Of a DNA stretch of 9,684 nt, positions 6,343 through 9,684 are shown piece by piece; the stretch's first letter is position 1; each line of letters opens with the position of its first letter. The DNA is from Alphaproteobacteria bacterium (GTDB lineage: Bacteria > Pseudomonadota > Alphaproteobacteria > Rhodobacterales > Rhodobacteraceae), in contig RFKM01000112.1 in NCBI GenBank assembly GCA_003694465.1, positions 1-9,684 on the forward strand, read 5' to 3'. The notes beneath the pieces are model-generated. The model was not told where the DNA came from. It did not search any database and saw only the letters and a list, made by a program, of their open reading frames with translations. Both the position numbers and the translations under genes were made by a program.

Positions 6343-7626
6343 ATGAAAAAAAGACTGGCCATGATGGCCCTCGGCGCGGCGCTTCTTGCCGGCCCGGCGA
6401 TGGCGGACCTCGTGTTCCCCTCGCTCAGCTACCGTACCGGCCCCTATGCGCCGGGCGGGATTCCCTTCGCCGACGGCTATGCCGACTATTTCACCCTGCT
6501 CAACGAGCGTGACGGTGGCATCGGCGGCGAGAAGGCCAAGGTCATCGAATGCGAGACCGGCTACAACACCGAGAAGGGCGTCGAGTGCTATGAATCGACC
6601 AAGGGCGAGGGCGCGCTCGTCTATCAGCCGCTTTCGACCGGCATCACCTACCAGCTGATTCCCAAGACGGCGGCCGATGGAATCCCGATGCACACCATGG
6701 GCTATGGGCGCACCTCGGCGGCCAACGGCAAGGTGTTCGAGTGGACGTTCAACTACCCGACCAACTACTGGTATGGCGCCTCGATCGCGATCAAGCACAT
6801 CCTCGACCTCAACGGCGGTGACATCAAGGGCAAGACCATCGCGCTGCTCTATCACAACTCCGCCTATGGCAAGGAGCCGATCCGCACGCTTCAGGAACTT
6901 TCCAAGAAGCACGGCTTCAATCTGACGCTGCTGCCGGTTGACCATCCCGGTCAGGAGCAGAAGTCGCAATGGCTGCAAATCCGCCGCGAGCGCCCGGACT
7001 ACGTGCTGATGTGGGGCTGGGGCGTGATGAACCAGGTCGCCATTCAGGAAGCCGCCAACATCAACTACCCGATGGACCACTTCATCGGCATCTGGTGGTC
7101 GGCCTCCGAGAATGACGTGCTGCCGGCGGGTGCCGCGGCCGATGGCTACAAGGCGCTGGCCTTCCACAACGTCGGCAAGAACTTCCCGATCTACGACGAC
7201 ATCCAGAAATACGTCGTCGACAAGGGCCTTGCCGCCGGCAACGGTGACCAGATCGGCACCGTGCTCTACAACCGCGGCCTTTACGCGGCGATGCTCGCAG
7301 CCGAGGCGGCCAAGACCGCGCAGGAACTGCATGGCACGGCGCAGATCACCCCGGCGATGATGCGCGACGGCATGGAGCACCTCGAGATGACCCCCGAAAA
7401 GATGGAAGCCCTCGGGGTTCCGAACTTCGGCCCGGCCTTCTCGGTGAGCTGCGAAAACCACGGCGGCAATGGCCTTGGCGCCGTCGCCCAGTGGGATGCG
7501 AAGTCGAAGTCGTGGTCGCTGATCACCGACTTCATGGAGCCCGACCAGGACGTGGTACAGCCGCTGATCGAGGAAGACTCGGCGGCCTATGCGGCGGAAA
7601 ACAACATCACGCCGCGCTGCAACTGA
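6343..7626 (+). CDS. Periplasmic solute-binding protein of the Liv/HAAT-type importer (type 1 fold)
   Basis: Exported receptor that captures the substrate and delivers it to LivH/LivM. The 427 residues begin with a clear signal peptide: KKR, a hydrophobic core, and AMA before a predicted cleavage at A21/D22. There is no lipobox Cys, so it should be soluble in the periplasm. The mature part resembles type 1 periplasmic binding proteins of the amino-acid family: an early FPSLSYRTGPYAPGG strand and loop, NERDGGIGG (54-62), KTIALLYHNSAYGKEPI (164-180) and a long C-terminal lobe. Four Cys remain in the mature chain (70, 82, 370, 426), suggesting two disulfides. The region 133-144 and residues 224-226 and 251-252 are rich in Trp, Tyr and Phe. 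It belongs to the longer, poorly characterised branch rather than close to E. coli LivK/LivJ (about 370 aa), so a carboxylate or aromatic ligand is as likely as an amino acid. Hairpins lie on both sides of the gene. Confidence 0.9.
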   Translation: MKKRLAMMALGAALLAGPAMADLVFPSLSYRTGPYAPGGIPFADGYADYFTLLNERDGGIGGEKAKVIECETGYNTEKGVECYESTKGEGALVYQPLSTGITYQLIPKTAADGIPMHTMGYGRTSAANGKVFEWTFNYPTNYWYGASIAIKHILDLNGGDIKGKTIALLYHNSAYGKEPIRTLQELSKKHGFNLTLLPVDHPGQEQKSQWLQIRRERPDYVLMWGWGVMNQVAIQEAANINYPMDHFIGIWWSASENDVLPAGAAADGYKALAFHNVGKNFPIYDDIQKYVVDKGLAAGNGDQIGTVLYNRGLYAAMLAAEAAKTAQELHGTAQITPAMMRDGMEHLEMTPEKMEALGVPNFGPAFSVSCENHGGNGLGAVAQWDAKSKSWSLITDFMEPDQDVVQPLIEEDSAAYAAENNITPRCN

Positions 7627-7635
7627 CCTGAACCC

Positions 7636-7664
7636 TGCCCGGCCGGCGCCCTGTCGGCCGGGCA
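7636..7664 (+). other. Strong G+C hairpin after the binding-protein gene
   Basis: TGCCCGGCCG (7636-7645) and CGGCCGGGCA (7655-7664) form a perfect 10-bp stem with a 9-nt loop, starting 9 nt after the stop codon. The following bases (actcccgaaag) contain no T-run. It is therefore better read as an mRNA 3'-end stabiliser or partial attenuator than as a full terminator, particularly as livF follows with a poor ribosome site and no obvious promoter of its own. Confidence 0.55.
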
Positions 7665-7689
7665 ACTCCCGAAAGAACGAGACCCACCC

Positions 7690-8517
7690 ATGTTCGACGT
7701 CGGCCAGAGCCAAACGGAAACGCTTCTCGAGGTGAACAACATCGAGGTGATCTACAACCACGTGATCCTCGTGCTGAAAGGGGTGAGCCTCAGCGTGCCG
7801 AAAGGCGGCATCACCGCCCTGCTCGGCGGCAACGGCGCCGGCAAGACCACCACGCTCAAGGCGATCTCCAACCTGCTCCATTCCGAGCGCGGCGAAGTCA
7901 CCAAGGGCACCATCTCCTACCGCGGCGAAGTGGTGCAGAACCTGCAACCCTCCGACCTCGTGCGCCGGGGCGTCATTCAGGTGATGGAGGGGCGGCACGT
8001 CTTCGAGCATCTCACCGTCGAGGAAAACCTGCTCACCGGCGCCTATACCCGCACCGACGGTCGCGGTGCCATCGAGGCCGACCTCGAGATGGTCTATTCC
8101 TATTTTCCCCGCCTCAAGGAGCGCCGCAAGAGCCAGGCCGGCTATACCTCGGGCGGCGAACAGCAGATGTGCGCCATGGGCCGGGCGCTGATGTCGCGGC
8201 CCGAGACGATCCTGCTCGACGAACCCTCGATGGGCCTTGCGCCGCAGCTCGTCGAACAGATCTTCGAGATCGTCAAAAGCGTCAACGAAGGCGAAGGCGT
8301 GACCTTCCTTCTTGCCGAACAGAACACCAACGTGGCCCTGCGTTATGCCCATTTCGGCTACATTCTCGAAAACGGCCGGGTGGTGATGGACGGCCCCGCC
8401 GCCGAGCTGCGCGAGAACCCGGACGTGAAGGAATTCTACCTCGGCATGTCCGAGGAGGGCCGCAAATCCTACCGCGACGTGCGCTCCTATCGCCGCAGAA
8501 AGAGGTGGCTGAGCTGA
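7690..8517 (+). CDS. livF: Branched-chain-amino-acid-type ABC transporter ATPase, LivF family
   Basis: Second cytoplasmic ATPase of the importer, expected to heterodimerise with LivG. The 275 residues contain Walker A GGNGAGKTT (46-54), Q-loop Gln97 in VIQVMEGRHVFEHLTVEENL (95-114 region), signature TSGGEQQM (153-160), Walker B TILLDEP (173-179) and LLAEQN with Gln211 where most ATPases have the H-loop His. Gln there and DEPSMGLAP are normal for LivF. It carries a basic C-terminal tail of about 22 residues (SEEGRKSYRDVRSYRRRKRW and the last two residues) after YLG, where E. coli LivF essentially ends. Upstream of the ATG only weak purine sequence (GAACGAG, 7675-7681) is seen, so expression may be lower than that of the binding protein. 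Its TGA overlaps the ATG of the next gene by one base. It is separated from livG by three genes, unlike the E. coli order. Confidence 0.93.
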   Translation: MFDVGQSQTETLLEVNNIEVIYNHVILVLKGVSLSVPKGGITALLGGNGAGKTTTLKAISNLLHSERGEVTKGTISYRGEVVQNLQPSDLVRRGVIQVMEGRHVFEHLTVEENLLTGAYTRTDGRGAIEADLEMVYSYFPRLKERRKSQAGYTSGGEQQMCAMGRALMSRPETILLDEPSMGLAPQLVEQIFEIVKSVNEGEGVTFLLAEQNTNVALRYAHFGYILENGRVVMDGPAAELRENPDVKEFYLGMSEEGRKSYRDVRSYRRRKRWLS

Positions 8518-9683
8518 TGACCGATCCCCTTCCCGAATTTCAGAGCCCCGAGGCCCGCGCCGCCGACCAGCTGGCCCGCCTGAACGCCATTCTCGGCCCC
8601 GATCAGGCGCTTTCCAGCCTCGACGATCTGGCGCGCCTGCCGGTGCTGCGCAAGTCGGACCTCGTGCGCCTGCAATCGGAAAATCCGCCCCTCGGCGGGG
8701 TGAAGACGGGGGCGGTGACGCGGCTTTTCCAGAGCCCCGGCCCGATCTACGAGCCCGGCGGCTCGGGGCACGACTGGTGGCGCTTCGGCGCCTTCCTGCG
8801 CGCGACCGGCATCGGCGCCGGCGACATCGTGCAGAACACCTTTGCCTATCATTTCACCCCCGCGGGCGCGATGTTCGAAAACGCTGCGATCTCGGCCGGC
8901 GCGCAGGTGTTTGCCGCCGGGCCGGGGCAGTCGGCCGAACAGGCGCGGGTGGCGGCGCATATCGGCACCACCACCTATGCCGGCACCCCCGACTTCCTTG
9001 CCGTGATCCTTGAAAAGGCCGACGAGCTGGGGCTCGACCTTTCGCGCCTGACCAAGGCGGCGGTCTCGGCCGGGCCGCTGTTTCCGCAGATGCGTGCCGA
9101 TTACGCGGCACGCGGGGTCACCACCCGGCAATGCTATGCCACCGCCGATGTGGGCATGATCGCCTATGAATCCGATGCGCTCGAGGGGCTGATCGTCGAT
9201 GACGGCTGCATCGTCGAGATCGTCACCCCCGGCACCGGCGACCGCCTCCCCGACGGTGAGATCGGTGAGGTGCTGGTCACGGTGCTCAACCCCGATTACC
9301 CGCTCATCCGCTTCGCCACCGGCGATCTGAGCGCGGTGATGCCGGGCACCTCGCCCTGCGGGCGCACCAACATGCGCATCGTCGGCTGGCGCGGACGCGC
9401 CGACCAGTCGACCAAGGTGCGCGGCATGTTCATTCGTCCCGAGCAGGTGGCTGCCATCGTCGCCGCCCATGATGCGGTCGGCAAGGCCCGCGTCGAGGTC
9501 TCGAACGAGGGCGGCGCCGATCGCATCGTCGTGCGTGTCGAGACCACCGCCGAGGATCTTTCGGCGATTGCCGCCACGGTTCGGGAGGTCATCAAGCTGC
9601 GCGCCGAGGTGGTCGCCGAGGTGCCGGGAAGCCTGCCGAACGACGGCATCGTCGTCGAGGACAAGCGCTCCCTCGACGGTTGA
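8517..9683 (+). CDS. PaaK/phenylacetate-CoA ligase-like adenylate-forming protein with degenerate ATP motifs
   Basis: This 388-residue protein resembles the phenylacetate-CoA ligase (PaaK) family in its second half: LIRFATGDL (263-271), a hinge-region WRGRADQSTKVRGMFIRPEQ (291-310) and a small C-terminal domain. It is shorter than PaaK (about 430 aa). The expected Ser/Thr/Gly-rich ATP loop is replaced by FQSPGPIYEP (71-80). The YG-x-TE-type motif reads YATADVG (207-213). The end reads LPNDGIVV, with Ile378 where the catalytic Lys normally follows Gly. It may be a ligase with altered chemistry, an enzyme that only does the thioester step, or a non-catalytic partner. The start at 8517 is set by AGAGGTGG (8501-8508) with an 8-nt spacer and by one-base overlap with livF, implying coupled translation. 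The tight link to the importer suggests it acts on the imported compound. It is complete: TGA at 9681-9683, one base before the window ends. Confidence 0.85.
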   Translation: MTDPLPEFQSPEARAADQLARLNAILGPDQALSSLDDLARLPVLRKSDLVRLQSENPPLGGVKTGAVTRLFQSPGPIYEPGGSGHDWWRFGAFLRATGIGAGDIVQNTFAYHFTPAGAMFENAAISAGAQVFAAGPGQSAEQARVAAHIGTTTYAGTPDFLAVILEKADELGLDLSRLTKAAVSAGPLFPQMRADYAARGVTTRQCYATADVGMIAYESDALEGLIVDDGCIVEIVTPGTGDRLPDGEIGEVLVTVLNPDYPLIRFATGDLSAVMPGTSPCGRTNMRIVGWRGRADQSTKVRGMFIRPEQVAAIVAAHDAVGKARVEVSNEGGADRIVVRVETTAEDLSAIAATVREVIKLRAEVVAEVPGSLPNDGIVVEDKRSLDG

Positions 9684-9684
9684 C

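Noticed and set aside
7636..7664. Hairpin as an intrinsic terminator ending the operon after the binding protein
   Set aside because: No T-run follows, and livF, needed for a complete importer, lies 25 nt downstream with no visible promoter of its own. It is kept as a stabiliser/attenuator candidate instead.

Overview
The window is high-GC DNA with dense, mostly co-directional genes on the + strand. Codon use and protein style suggest an alphaproteobacterium, probably a Rhodobacterales/roseobacter-type organism. That placement rests on general protein resemblance and was not tested by any search.

Layout: (1) positions 1-796 hold the 3' part of a crotonase-fold enzyme that best resembles bacterial methylglutaconyl-CoA hydratase (LiuC, leucine catabolism). 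Its first codons lie outside the window. (2) Positions 797-1163 form the only long gap. It has a G+C hairpin just after liuC, then an unusually AT-rich block with near-palindromic sequence and a weak promoter candidate. (3) Positions 1164-9683 are a tight seven-gene cluster: a FadD-like acyl-CoA ligase, a LivG-type ATPase, a LivH-type permease, a LivM-type permease, a periplasmic solute-binding protein, a LivF-type ATPase, and a PaaK/phenylacetate-CoA-ligase-like protein. Spacings are short (16, 41, 3, 70 and 63 nt), and livF and the last gene overlap by one base, so one operon is likely.

Together the cluster encodes a complete branched-chain-amino-acid-type (HAAT/Liv) ABC importer: binding protein, two membrane subunits and two ATPases. 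It is bracketed by two adenylate-forming CoA-ligase-fold proteins. Importers of this family also take up carboxylates such as aromatic acids, so the ligases suggest import followed by CoA activation of an organic acid rather than plain leucine uptake. The substrate cannot be read from sequence.

Most notable points: the terminal PaaK-like protein has lost the canonical ATP-binding loop and has Ile where the C-terminal catalytic Lys should be; the binding-protein gene sits between two strong hairpins without T-tracts; the two ATPases have asymmetric ATPase motifs; and a 19-codon mini-ORF exactly bridges livG and livH. I see no tRNA, rRNA, CRISPR, insertion sequence or phage feature. The gene arrangement itself is a recognisable type in proteobacteria, so I do not claim a wholly new system.
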